Positions 11,568-23,900 of a stretch of DNA of 44,985 nt are shown in pieces (positions within the stretch are counted from its first letter, which is position 1; every line of letters begins with the position of its first letter). The notes beneath the pieces are model-generated. The model saw only the letters and a list, made by a program, of their open reading frames with translations, made no database searches and was not told the origin of the DNA. This DNA is from Ophiosphaerella korrae (lineage: Eukaryota > Ascomycota > Dothideomycetes > Pleosporales > Phaeosphaeriaceae), in NCBI GenBank assembly GCA_028456385.1, contig JALNQF010000338.1, positions 1 through 44,985 on the forward strand, written 5' to 3'. The position numbers and the translations under genes were made by a program.

Positions 11568-13076
11568 CTAAAAAACAATAATATTTTAGTTCTATATAGG
11601 ATTCCTTTTACTAAAATATTTAAATATTACTATTTCTTAGTACTTAAGCTAAGATAGTATATAATTTTACTAATACTATAAGCTTATATAACTATTAGGA
11701 ACGCTAAGAGGTATTTTTAAGAAGAGTAAGTAGGTAACTATTATATCTAGGTAATACTTTACGAGGTAGCTAATCCTAACGGGCTATTAGTACTTATACT
11801 TATTACGTATAGGTATTTATAGTATAATTATACCTAGGGTTTAGTATACGCTCTTTCTTTTCTACTTTTAGGTATTTTTTTAGTAGACTAAGTAAGTAAC
11901 TTAGCGTATAGAGTAACTTTATTAGTAATATAATAGAGGTATATACTAGGAGCCCTACGTAGTTCTTTAAGAAGCTTCTTTTTCTTCCTAGGTAGAGTGT
12001 ATTAGTAATTATAGTAGGGGTTTAATTTACGCGAGGTTGCGTGTATAGTATAGGTTGTACTTATTAGTAGTATTCTTTTAGTAATAGTAGTATATATAGT
12101 AAGAGCTTCTAGATTGTAGATACGTAATAAGTAAGCGAAGTTACTTAATAGTAGTAGTATAGTAAGACCTTATTAATAATATATAATAAAGTAGAATAGG
12201 TATAAAGTACTAAAGCCTAGTAGTTTTATTAAATACTACTAGCGAGTTTCTTATAAAGATAAATATTGTTTAATAATAAAGTTTATAGAGAAAGATCTTT
12301 ATATCTATACTATACCTAGAGTATATTTAAGAGATTACGTGTAGTAGTATTAAAGTAACTAATTAGTACTTCTAGCGTATTATAAGTCCTAATAATAGTA
12401 GGTATAAAATAGGAGTTTATAAGTAGTAAGAATATAAGATTAAGTATAATAATAGTAGCTAACTTTAGTATTTTTATATAGATAGCGAAAGTATAGTAGT
12501 AGTTTATCTATCTAGAGAGATTATATCTTTATATACGTTATCTTCTAAAGGTAAAGTAGAGAGACTACGTAATATTATATATTAGGTTTAGGTTAGAAAG
12601 GATAAGTATAATAGTTATAGTTATATAGTATAGAGACTATATTTATATATAACTTGTTATACTAATTAAGAGTATATAAAATATATTAAGTAGTACGTTT
12701 AGGTATAGGATAATAGTAGTAGTAAAGGTAAGTTAGCTATTAAGTAGAAGTAATATAAACAAGTATAATTTATTTATATATTTATTATCTATAAAGTAAG
12801 ATTATATATTAAGTACGTAGAGGTAAGTCTTATATAGAGCTCTTTGTAGTATCTTATCTTCTCTTATTATAATAAGAGAAGTTTTTTAGTAATAGAGATA
12901 TATATTTTAGTAGAATAGTATAAGTATAAACTTAGTAGTTATAAGGGTATATATAGTTATAGAATAAAAATAAAGTATATATATATTATATATAGAGAGT
13001 ATATTAAAAGAGTTAGTAAGTAAGGTACTACTATAGTAGAGATAGAGGATAGTTAATCTAAGATTATATGTTTCTA
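11568..13076 (+). repeat. Array unit 7 (1509 bp)
   Basis: Hairpin and leader as in the other units, only two cassettes, then the longest single-phase body in the array (12031-13035). The tail motif GTTAGTAAGTA is at 13012, about 60 bp before the next hairpin. Confidence 0.85.
12031..13035 (+). pseudogene. Unit 7 body: long RIP-degraded frame, unrecognised
   Basis: About 330 codons in one plus-strand phase. Readable segments include RYKIGVYK, YFYIDSESIVVVYLSREIIS, LYTLSSKGKVERLRNIIY and REYIKRVSK near the end. The stops are almost all TAA or TAG at positions fitting Gln. The C-terminal YIKRVSK corresponds to a tail motif seen in several other units (for example RKYIKRISK in unit 12). The body fills nearly all the space between the second cassette and the tail, compensating for the low cassette number. 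No domain is recognised. Confidence 0.5.
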
Positions 13077-14577
13077 CTAAGAAACAATAATATTTTAGTT
13101 TTCCTAGGATTCCTTTTACTAAAATATTTAAATATTACTATTTCTTAGTATTTATAGTAAGAATATTATATAATTTTACTAGTACTATAAGTAAAGAAGT
13201 AGTATAACTACTAAGAGGTAAATCTAAGTAAGAGAGAGTAAGTAACTATTAGTATTATCTAATAGTATAGAAATACTACTAATCCTAAATAGCTATTAGT
13301 ACTTATACTTATTATATATAGATATTACTTAGAGATAGATAGTACTTCTTCTTTTATAGGCTTAGGTATATTATCTCTATAAGTAGAGAGAGTAAGTAAC
13401 TTATAATATAGAGTTTTTCTATTAGTAGTATTTAAAAGGTATATAGTAAAGAGTCCTATATATAGTATCTCTAGTCTTTCTTTTTAAGTCTAGTAAAAGT
13501 TAATAGTATAGGTATACTTCTCTAAGTAGAGTATTTTTTAAGATAGACTATATCCTAGTAATAAAAGAGATAAGTAATAGATCTTTATATAAAGTAGTAT
13601 TAAGCTAGTTAGTAAGGCTAACTACTATAGTTTAGAACGTTTCCTTAAAGACTATAAAGAGTAGTACTAAGAGTTTAGTTAATATAAAGTATTTTAGAAA
13701 AGATCTTATTAAGCTATAGCTTTTATTAAAGAAGGTTTACCTTTCTATAGAGGTAATAGGGTATATATTACTTAACTAAGAAAGAAAGATTATAGGTACT
13801 ATAGGAATACTAGTAATATTTATAGTAGATATATCTAAAGTTAGTAATATAGCTAAGGGATTAATAAACTAGTTTCTATTAGTTCTTCTTTCTAATAGTA
13901 AAGAAAGGAACTATAAGTTACTATTATTTAATAAGAGACTAATAGAATATAGTATTTACTCTATTATAGTAAAGAAAGTTATTATAGAGGTAGTAGGTCT
14001 TACTTAAGTTATTTATAATAGTTCTTTTAAATTGTATAGTTATCTATAAGTATTTAAAGAGAATACTTAGCTATATACTTATTTAGTATATAAGATAACT
14101 AGCCTTACTTTAGGTAGTATTAAAGTTAGGTCTATAGTATATAGTAATAAGGAACTATAAGTACTAGGTTATACTCTTAGTAGTAGTTTATAGTAAAAAG
14201 GAGAGGATTTTTAAAAGTATAGTTTATATTAGGTTATATTTCTTGTATATAATAGTATTATATAATATATTAGAGATTTTTTAGTAAAGTACGCGTAGAG
14301 TATTTTAATATAAATAGATATACTATAAAGCTATTCTTTTAATATATTAGTAATATTCTACTTCTTTATTATAGAATATAGTTAGTAGTTATATTATATA
14401 AAGTACCTATAGAGTAGATTATATAGAGAGATATAAGAGAGTTAGTAAGTATAAAGTATATAGGTAGAGTAAATCTAGATATTAAAGTAGCTAAATAGAA
14501 GTAGAAAAAGGAAGTTCTAATAGTATATATAGCTAAATAAAGTAGTAGTATTATAGCGTAGAGTAGATATATAACTA
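13077..14577 (+). repeat. Array unit 8 (1501 bp)
   Basis: Standard hairpin and leader, cassettes near 13240 and 13390, a body of about 270 codons (13570-14390) and the tail motif GTTAGTAAGTA at 14441, here about 130 bp before the next hairpin. Confidence 0.85.
13570..14390 (+). pseudogene. Unit 8 body: well-preserved RIP-degraded frame
   Basis: This is the cleanest frame in the array. The first 200 codons or so contain only about nine stops, all Gln/Trp-compatible. Readable runs include NVSLKTIKSSTKSLVNIKYF, KKVYLSIEVIGYILLN, KVSNIAKGLIN, SNSKERNYKLLLFNKRL and YKITSLTLGSIKVRSIVYSN. The many Ile and Val residues probably reflect Thr and Ala codons converted by RIP. No family is recognised and no second copy was noticed. 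It is a good candidate for computational de-RIP and remote homology search. Confidence 0.55.
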
Positions 14578-16069
14578 CTAAGGAACTTAAATATTTTAGA
14601 AACTCTAGGATTTCTTTTACTAAAATATTTAAATATTACTATTTCTTAGTATTCTATTAAGAAAAGTATATAACTTTTACTCTTAGGTAAGTAAGTAGAA
14701 GAGACTAATAGCTAAGAGGTAAATCTAAGTAAGAGGGAGTAAGTAACTAGTAGTATTATCTAATACTTTATAGAGTAGACTAAACCTAGAAGGGCTTTAG
14801 TACTTATACTTATTACGTATAAGTATATTAAGATAATATACTTTAGAGTTTACTATACTTTCTTTTTTTTATAGCTTTAGGATTAATTAAGAATTAGTAT
14901 AAGAACCTATTACGTAAGGTATATAGAATAGGATATTATTTATCTTTAGCTTTTTTCTTTCTTTATTTACTTTGTTTAGGTAATCTTATATACCTTAAGA
15001 GAGAGTTATTAGTAATTATTTAGTAGTTGTATAGGTACTCTACTTTACTTATTCTTTTCTTCTTAATTAACTATAATAGCTATCGCGTCTAGAGAGAAGA
15101 GATAGGGTAATAGAGAGTATATTATTATTACGCGTATAGCGCCCTAGAAAGTATTTACTAGTTAGGTAAAGCTATATAGAAGAAGTTTTATAGATTAGTT
15201 CTAGTAGATCTACTCTATATTAAGTTATACTAAGGATATAAAAGCTTTATATTAATCTCTTTTATTAGTATTACTAGCTTATATATAGGTTATATACGTA
15301 TATTTTATAAATATAGTAGATAGTTATATAGATAACTTATATAATAGCCTAGAGTGTTACCTATTATAGTTAGAGGCTATAGTAGATATTAGCTTAGTAG
15401 ATAATATATTATTAGTAGTAAAGGTACTTATAAGACTTATAAAAAGAAACTTAGTATTACTATATAAGTAAGATCTTAACCTTTATTATATAGAGAGTTA
15501 TAAGTTAGTCTCTATTTATAATAGGTAAATATTATTTACTACTTATAGTTATATTTATAGTAATAATACTAAAAGTTCTTTATATACTTATATAGTAGGA
15601 TCTACTCTTTTTAAAGAAGAGTTTAACTATATTATTATATTTAGGAAGGATTTTTCCTAGGTTTTATTTATATAGTGTATCTATTATCTATATATTATTT
15701 ACTTAGGGTATATATATAGAATTGTATTAGTTAGTAAGAAGATTATTTTCTCTTACCTTTCTTATCTAGTTAAGCCTAGGTAAAGAGTATTAGTAATAAT
15801 ATATAGGATTTAGTAGATAGTATATATATAGATTAAGAGATTAAGTTATATATATTACTTATATAAGATATAGTTAAAGAGTATTTTAGATAATAATATA
15901 GATAAAGATATTCTTAGTAGTATATAATATAGAATATAATATAAAAGAAGGTTATAATATATAATATAAGAAGAGATATATTAGTAAGTAGAGAGAGTAG
16001 AGCTATATAGTTATAGGTATAGCTATATTAGAGTATAGAGGAAGGATATTCTAGTATAGTAGTATTCTA
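14578..16069 (+). repeat. Array unit 9 (1492 bp)
   Basis: Typical hairpin and leader, a cassette near 14737, then a long stretch (14880-15180) with pyrimidine-rich pieces and no clear frame, and a coding body at 15190-15790. The tail motif is at 15980. Confidence 0.85.
15190..15790 (+). pseudogene. Unit 9 body: RIP-degraded frame, unrecognised
   Basis: About 195 codons in one phase. Readable runs are DSYIDNLYNSLECYLL, VDISLVDNILLVVKVLIRLI, YIESYKLVSIYNR and GSTLFKEEFNYIIIFRKDF, with relatively few stops. The body is not obviously related to neighbouring units by eye. No signal peptide or domain can be claimed, because RIP has shifted residues toward Ile, Tyr and Leu. Confidence 0.5.
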
Positions 16070-16448
16070 CTAAGGAACTTAAATATTTTAGAAAACTCTA
16101 GGATTCCTTTTACTAAAATATTTAAATATTACTATTTCTTAGCGCCTACGCTATAGATAGCAAATAATTTTACTTATAGTATAAGTATTAGCTATAGTAA
16201 GGTAGCTAAGAAGTATTCTAGGATAGAGAAAGTAGGCAACTTAGAGATTATTAAAAAACTACTAATTCTAAAGGGCTATTAGGGCTTACGTCTTATTACG
16301 TATAGGTAGTCCCTTAGGGTCTAACGTAGCCTCTTCTCTTAGAAAGAATGTTATAAGAGTAAGTAGGTAACTTATATAGTTAATAGATTCTTAGTATTTA
16401 ATAGAAGTTTAACGTATTTGTTAGTAATAATACAAAGTATATTAGGGA

Positions 16449-16555
16449 GTAAGTAAGTAACTTATAAGTTTAGCTAACACTATAAATATAAGTATATACG
16501 TATTTATAGTAAGAAGACCCTATATAGCTACTTCTATTCTCTTACTTTATTTAAG
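16449..16555 (+). other. Intron-like cassette with branch-like GCTAAC (unit 10)
   Basis: It begins GTAAGTAAGTAAC, contains GCTAAC at 16473 (it fits the fungal branch consensus RCTRAC, but lies early for a branch point) and ends in the pyrimidine-rich run CTTCTATTCTCTTACTTTAT followed by TTAAG. The length is 107 bp. Confidence 0.4.
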
Positions 16556-16631
16556 TAAGGTATATTTATAATTAATAGAGATAGAGAATTAAGTAGAAGA
16601 TAGTATAGTACTTAGTATATTATAGGTATTA

Positions 16632-17295
16632 ATTTTAGGTAGTAAAGACTATCCTAGAAATTTTAGGTATTCTTTTTATTACGATAGAGAGCTTATAGTA
16701 GTAGTATTTCTCTTTAAGAATATTAATTATAAGGTTATAATTACGCGTAGTATTATACCTACTACTAACTATAGTATAGTTTTTATAAAGAATTACGTAA
16801 GTATATTTATTACTATATTTATAGATAGGTAGCGTACTCTCTATAATATAGTAAGAGATTGTAGTAGTATTATACGTAAGTATAAGCTACTAGGATCTAA
16901 AAAGTTAGACTTTCTTATAGATAGTAGCTATATTATCCTTAGATATTATAGAGAAACCTTTATTAATAGGTTATTTAGAGAACTTACTATAGACTTACTT
17001 AAGTTAGTATATTAAGTAGTTTCTAAGAAGTCTTTTAAAAAGAATATAGAGAGAGATATTAAACTTCTTTAGGTAGAGCTACCTAGTAAATAGGATATAT
17101 TTAGGTTACTTAAGGATAATATTCTTTTAAGTAGTTATTATAACTATTTTTAGTTAAGAGAATATAAATAGTACGAAGAGGATATTAGTAAGTTAAAACC
17201 TAAGAGATTTAGTTAGTATTTAACTCTAATATTATATTAGAGTAGATACTATATTATTATATAGGAATAGAAATATATTATTATATTATATTAAT
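16632..17295 (+). pseudogene. Unit 10 body: family-III reading frame
   Basis: About 220 codons in one phase with few stops. Readable runs are ILGSKDYPRNFRYSFYYDRE, FLFKNINYKVIITRSIIP, KLDFLIDSSYIILRYYRETF and INRLFRELTIDLLKLVY. It aligns with unit 3 over its whole length, mostly by transitions, and more weakly with unit 16, where NINYK, a TTNS-like block and LKLFKLVYL are recognisable. This two-level divergence means the family existed and diversified before the latest RIP. Function is unknown. It is Lys/Arg-rich and shows no recognised motif. Confidence 0.6.
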
Positions 17296-17572
17296 AATAT
17301 TTATAATATAATAAGATTAATTTAGTTATATTTATATTTTTCTATAATAAGTTATAGTATAATATAAACTATCTAAGTATTAAAGATAAGTAATTAGGAA
17401 TACTTTACTATAGATAGTAAGTATATTCCTTAAGAATATATTATATATAGATTCTAACCTATTAGGTATATTAAGAGATTAGTACGAATATAGTATTCTT
17501 AGAGTATATATATACTATACTAGAGAGAGTATATTATAGTTAAGGAGTAGCTAATAGAGTAACTAGTTTCTA

Positions 17573-19096
17573 CTAAGAAACGCGAATATTTTAGAAATTC
17601 CTAGGATTCCTTTTACTAAAATGTTTAAATATTACTATTTTTTAGTAATTTTTACTAAGGTATAGTATATATTTTACTCTTAGGTAAGTATATAACTAGA
17701 GGGAGCGTATAGAGTATATTCTAAGTAAGAAGAAGTAAGTAACTTAGAGATTATTAAGAGATAACTAAACTTATCTAAGGTTAGTACTTATACTAATTAA
17801 GTATAGATAGTTATAAAGCTAATATCTTTTAGGAGTTTACTATACTCTCTCTTTACTTCTACTTAGTAGGTGTATTTTTCTCTATAGGTAGAGAGAGTAA
17901 GTAACTTATATAATAAAGTTTTAGTATTAGATAGTACTATAATAGAGTCTTTATAGTAATAAGCTAGAGATATATAGTTAGAGCTCTACGTACTAAGCTT
18001 TTACTTACTTTAGTTTTTTTACTTTAGTAGGTGTATTTCTAGGATAGTTTATAGGAAAGGATAACTAATAGATAGTTAATATAACTAATATATAGGTTAC
18101 TATTATCTTTAAAGCTTTATAAGTAAAGTAGTATAGAAAGAGATTCTTAGAGCTTTTAGGAGGATATATACCTAAGATTTATATAGTACTAAGATATATA
18201 AAAGTATTTTATAAGATACTAAGTAGGCTTATAATAATAGTAGCTATAGTAGTACTAGTAATATTATTTGTAGTAGTTCTAGTAGTATTATAGCTATATT
18301 TTAGCTATTTATTTCTACGCCTTATTATATAGTAGTATATAGGAGATTAGGCTAAAAGCGTAGTAAGTATAATAATACGTAGTACTTTTAAGTTAGATAT
18401 ATAACTTTATATACAAGAGAGAGTAAGTAACTTAGATAATAGTTTCTTAGTACTTATTAGTAATAATACTTGTATTTATAGTAAGAAGACCTTACTTAGC
18501 TACTTCTATCTTTTTATATACTTTACTCTAGGTAGGGTATATAATTAGTATTTAATAGAGATATTACCCTAGCTCTAAGATATACTACTTATTAAGGTTT
18601 AAGAAATATATAGTAGAGAGTATAGCCTATAGTATTTCTTTACTCTTCTTTTTATAAGCTAAAAAGGTATATAGATAGAAATTATAATAATAGTATTATA
18701 TTTATATTTATATATTATACTTATAAAGTAAGTATTTAATAACTCTTCTATATAATTACTATTTAAGAATAGTAGTCTTTCTTTATATAAGATTTAGTTA
18801 GGAAAGTATATTATTAAGGTATCTTAGAAGATAAAGTATATAAATTATATTTAGAGTACTTTTATAATTAATTATATTAATTTCTAGAAGAAAAGTAATA
18901 CTTTCTATAGAGATATATTATCTATTGTAGAGAAAATATAGTTATTATATAATTAATTATTTAGGATAAGTAATATAAGTAATAGTATATAGAGATATTA
19001 TAATTAAGTATATACTCTATAAGTAAAGAGTATTAGTAAGTAAAGAGTATAAGGCTATATAGTTATAGGTATAGCTAGAGACTATAGTAGAGAGCG
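17573..19096 (+). repeat. Array unit 11 (1524 bp)
   Basis: Hairpin, leader and cassettes near 17735 and 17900, then two separate coding-like blocks (18100-18400 and 18560-18960) with a GTAAGTAAC cassette between them at about 18424-18540. The tail motif is at 19032. Confidence 0.85.
18100..18960 (+). pseudogene. Unit 11 body: two coding blocks split by a cassette; hydrophobic segment
   Basis: Block 1 reads KRFLELLGGYIPKIYIVLRY and then a strongly hydrophobic stretch, LIIIVAIVVLVILFVVVLVV, that would be a transmembrane helix if the residues are original. RIP turns Ala and Thr into Val and Ile, so this may be exaggerated. Block 2 (18560-18960) reads SKIYYLLRFKKYIVESIAYS and LITLLYNYYLRIVVFLYIRF. 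The intervening sequence begins GTAAGTAACTT and ends after a pyrimidine-rich run near 18540. The simplest reading is one gene with an intron. No family is recognised. Confidence 0.45.
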
Positions 19097-19825
19097 CTAA
19101 GGAATAATAATATTTTAGTTTTCCTAGGATTCTTTTTACTAAAATATTTAAATATTACTATTTCTTAGTATAGCTAAGAGCTAGTATATAATTTTACTTA
19201 TAACGTAAGTAGTTAGAGTAAGGTAATAACCTAAGTAGGGTTTCTAGGATAGAGTAAGTAAGTAACTATTAGTTTAGCTAATACATTATTAAGAGATATC
19301 TAAACTTATCTAAGGTTAGTACTTACGTCTTATTAATACTTATTAGTTATTTAATAGCTAATAGTGTATAGGGTTTTATCTCTATTTATTAAAGTAATTA
19401 GAAATTATAGTAATAGTATAAGTAGAGTAAGTAAGTAACTTATACTATATAGTCTTAGTATTAGATAGTACTATAATAGAGTCTTTATAGTAATAACCTA
19501 AGGTATATTAAAGGCGTAGCTTACTTACTTTTTCTTCTCTTACTCTTTACTAGCCTAAGTAGAGTATAGTACAATATATTAGTTACGTATAAAGTATTAG
19601 TAATTAACTACAATAATATAGTACCTACTTTAAGATAAGTTTCTTCTTAAGATTTAATATATAATTATAGGTAGTCTAGGGATAGATATTATAGCTAAAG
19701 ATTAGATAAGTATAGAGTTAGTGTATTATAGGTAGTATAACCTTTTCCTATACTTCTTTTCTTTATAGGTGCAAGAGCTTCTACCTAAAGAGAAGGTTAA
19801 GATTTTAAGAGATTTTAAGTAGAGG

Positions 19826-20257
19826 TATTATAGGCTTACTAGGGTCGACTTCCTAATAGCCTAGATAAGTATTAGTAGATTATAAAGTAATAACAAAAGC
19901 TTGTATTATAATCTATAATAGGCTATAAACAATAGAAGATGTTTTACAACTATCTTTATATTATCGCTTGTAGTTAATAATTAAATTACTAATACTATCT
20001 TAATAATACACATCGCTACTAACTATATACTTGTCCTAATCTATTAATCTATTACTACTAAGAACAATAGATTATAGATTACCTTAATCTATAATCTATT
20101 AACGCTAAGAGTCTATAGATTATAGATTACCTCTTAGGTATCCTAATTATATATAGTTTCCTAATTAATTTTATATTCTTTATATTTGTAAGAACTTAAT
20201 CCTTTAGTTATAGGGCTAATTAGTTCTATCTATATTTCTCTTATTACTATTGTAATA
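19826..20257 (-). repeat. 3' LTR of the chromovirus (432 bp)
   Basis: It matches 26426-26857 without length change. The differences seen are transitions (for example TATTATAGG versus TGTTATAGG at the outer end). Flanked outside by AGAGG. An internal feature is a repeated ATAGATTATAGATTACC-like block near 20067-20140. Confidence 0.95.
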
Positions 20258-20273
20258 CTATCTCCTCTTCTAG
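20258..20273 (-). other. Polypurine tract of the chromovirus
   Basis: On the minus strand this reads as an almost pure purine run, AGAAGAGGAGATAG, immediately before the 3' LTR, which is where the plus-strand primer of LTR elements lies. Confidence 0.7.
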
Positions 20274-20930
20274 GTAGGTCCTTGTTTATCTATCCTAGAG
20301 CTAAGGTTATTAACCTACTCTCTTTGTTAATTTCTAGCTCCTTATTACTCTCTATAGTTGCCTCTTCTACACGTTGTTAATATCTTCTTACTAATTACGT
20401 ATTGCGCAATAGTATCGAAATATTTCCTTGTTCTTGTTATACCTCCTCTAAGTTAAATCCTAAGTACTCTCTTTATATAGTTTCTATAAATAATAGTAGA
20501 GCTTATAAAGTGTATATCTATATAAACGTTTATAGTTCTTATAACGTATCTAGTATCTCTCTTGTAAAGTATATGTTTATTATACTTATTCTTGTATCTA
20601 GGCTTAATAATAATAGGGAGAGCTATTAACTAAGCTTAAGAGAAATTACTATCTTAAATTATAGAAGCTAAAGCTAAGCGTAAGTAGATCTAGGAGCTTA
20701 CGTAGAGTAAGCTAGTAGAGAATTAAGCTTGTCTCTCTTGTCTTTGTAAGATAAAGGCGCTAAATAATAAGAAATTAGCTGTATAGTTAGTAGCTCTAGA
20801 AGCTAAGCTAGACTTAGATAAAGTATTTAGTGTTACTATAGTAGGTCCTACGTTAGGCGCTCCTATTGCCTCTCTATCTAGTAATAGTAATGTTAGTTCT
20901 CTTAGTTTACTACTAGGCGTTCTAGAAGGT
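20274..20930 (-). other. Chromovirus 3' region, no assigned gene
   Basis: Between the chromodomain end and the polypurine tract there are about 650 bp of mixed sequence. Minus-strand fragments are protein-like in places, but no domain is recognised. The plus-strand open stretch 20402-20629 runs against the element and is not considered a gene. Confidence 0.4.
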
Positions 20931-23900
20931 TTTAACTTTAGAAGTCTTCTAGTTTCTTAGAGTAGTTAAGATTGTTTTCTAGTTCCTATATTTCTTCTTA
21001 TAGTTATCCTTTTTTGTCTATACCTATCTATTTTACTAGGTAGTAGTTCCTACTATTATAGAACTAGTATACTAGGATTTTTTTAACTTCCTATTCTTTT
21101 TATTCTCTATACGTGTCTACTTTATATACTAGTAGTTCTACGTTTTATAGTACTATCTTAAGTAGTACTACGTAGAAAGTTAGGTGTATCTTTATTTTGT
21201 TTAGTAGCTTTAATTTAAATATAACTAGCGTAACTTCTTCTTTAATTTTATATAGTCTTATCTTAACGTAGTCTAATTTTAAACTTAGTCTCTTACTCTT
21301 AACGTTTTTTCGTACTAACTATACTTTCTCTCTCTTTCTAAATTAGGGTCCCTCTTTATATTTCTTATTATAGTACTTTACTATTTAATTATATAGGAAT
21401 TCTATATCTTATCTTAATTACTTGTATATATCTTTAAGTTTATTAGCGAAGTTTTCTCCTTTTAGAAACTAAGATGTCTCTAGTCTTAGTATTCTATATA
21501 TACTAGAGTTAAATCTATAGTTTATAAAGAAAGGTAATACTTCTATTATCTTATTCTTTACGCTATTATACGCTAACTATACTATAGGTAGTAACTATAC
21601 CTAATTGTTTTAGTTGTAGTTAAGATAGTATCTTAGGTACTATTCTACTATCTAGTTTATTCTTTTTAATTGTCTATCTATTTATAGGTAATATATAGTA
21701 AATATTATATATTTAATTCTTAATTGTACTATTATTGTTCTCTATAGTTTTAATATAAATCTTACGTCTCTATCTATAATAATCTTATCTAGTAGTCTAT
21801 ATTAGCTAATTATAGTTCCTAGAACCTAGTATATAGTAACTTCTATCCTACTTTTTTCTTTATATAGTCTAAAGTATAAGTACTTTATAAGTTTATCTAC
21901 TATTATTAGGATTCTATTGTACTTAACTCCTAATATTAGGTCTTTTAACTTAGGTAGTTTTGTAATAAAATCTATTATAATAACTCTTTATAGTTATTCT
22001 AGTACTTTTACTAGTTATAACTTTCTATATAGTGCGTATCTACTATACTTATTCTTCTAGTATTCTATATAATCTTGTAGTACTTCTATTACTAGTTATC
22101 TTACTCTTAGAATATAATAATCTCTTAGTAGTCTATCTAGTGTTTTGTCGATTCCTTAATATCTATATACTAGTAGTTTATAGAACTATTATATAAATTC
22201 TCTTTGTATTTTTCCTAGAATATACGTTCTTCTATAGGCTTTTGCGAGACTTTCTTAGATCTTAAGTTTTTCTATTTCTTTAGGGGCTTTTCTTGTTTTT
22301 TCTTAAATCTATTTATCTAGCTTGCTACTCTTTCTTTTAAGTGTTACGGCTATTTTAGGTGTATTTAGGACTAAATATCCTTCTTCGTTTTTAACTAGAA
22401 CTATACTAGTAGCGCTTACTTCTTTCTATAAGTCTAGTCTTCTACTAAGAGCGTCTATAAATTAGTTATCTTTCCTTTTTATATATATAATTTCTATATT
22501 AAATATTAATAGGAATTCCTACTATCTTATATATTATTATATTAGTTCTTTATTTAGTATAAATCTTATAAAATTCTTATAGTCTATATAGACCTTTATT
22601 TAGTATTTTACTTTTTATAGGTATACTCTTTATTATTTAAATACTTTATAGATTACTAGTATCTCTTTATTATAAATTAGATAGTTAAGCTCTACTAGCT
22701 TTATTTTCTTAGAGAAGTATTTAACTAAATATTCTTTTTTAGTCTTTAGGTCTTTTTATATTAGTACTATTCTATAGACTAAATTAGATACGTCTATTTT
22801 TACTATTACTAGTAGGTCTAGGTTATATATTCTAATAACTAGGTTTTCTATAAACTTCTTTTTAATCTTCTTAAATACTTTATTATATTCCTTTATCTAT
22901 TTAAATAGTGTATCCTTTTTTATAAGCTTTGTTATTAGTTCTATATCTTTAGACTATCCTACTATTAACTTTTTGTAAAAGTTAGCTAGGCTATAAAATT
23001 ATTATACTTCCTTTAGGTTCTTAGGTATTAGCTATTTGTTAATTAATCTAATTTTTTCTAGATTAATCTTGATTTTTCCTAGTTTAATAATAAATCTAAG
23101 GAAGTCTATTTTCTTTGTATAGAATTTACATTTTCTTATTTTAAGGAATAGTTTACTTTTTACTAGTTTTTCTAGTACTTTATATATATACTATACGTAT
23201 TCTTCTTCTATTTCTAAGAATATAAGGATATTATCTAGGTATACAAATATAAATATATCTAAGTACTCTCTTAGTACTATATTTATTCTTTCTTAGAAGG
23301 CTGCTAGTGCGTTTATTAAGCTAAAGGGTATAACTAGGGATTTATATAGTCTATATTGTGTTCTAAACGCTATTTTCTATTTATTACCTTTCTTAATTCT
23401 AATCTAGTAGTAAGCGTTCTAGATATCTAGTTTTATAAAGATTCTTGCTTTCTATAGCCTATCTTATATTGTATCTATTTGTAGTAAGGAGTATTAGTTC
23501 TTATTTATAATTGCGTTAGTTTTTCTAAAGTCTATATAAGGTCTTTTATTACTTATTCTCTTTTTATCTATAAATATAAGTCTATATACTACTAAAGACT
23601 TAGATTCTTGTATCTATCTTTTCTTTAGTACGTTTTTAATAAACGTTTATTTAATCTTAGATTCTTCTTCTATTTTTCTATAAACTAGGCTCTATCCTAT
23701 ATTCTTATCTTTTTTTAGATCTATTGCTAAATCCTATAGTTAGTGTTTTAGAAGGTAATCTTCTAGTTCTATAAGCTGTTTTTCTTATTTCTTATATTCT
23801 TCTAGGAATTCTCCTTTGTATATAACTATGTTAGCTTTCAACATTTTATTTCTAGAGTAGCTAATTCTACCTATTCTTTAGTTAATTCTTAGGTTTGTTA

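Larger units (their letters stand above)
16070..17572 (+). repeat. Array unit 10 (1503 bp)
   Basis: Standard hairpin, cassettes near 16205, 16350 and 16449, then a family-III body homologous to unit 3. Confidence 0.9.

Noticed and set aside
17573..19096. Confident transmembrane protein in unit 11
   Set aside because: RIP converts Ala and Thr codons to Val and Ile, so hydrophobicity is inflated; kept only as a remark in the feature.
20402..20629. 75-codon open stretch on the plus strand
   Set aside because: It runs against the minus-strand retrotransposon, between its chromodomain and polypurine tract, and looks fortuitous.
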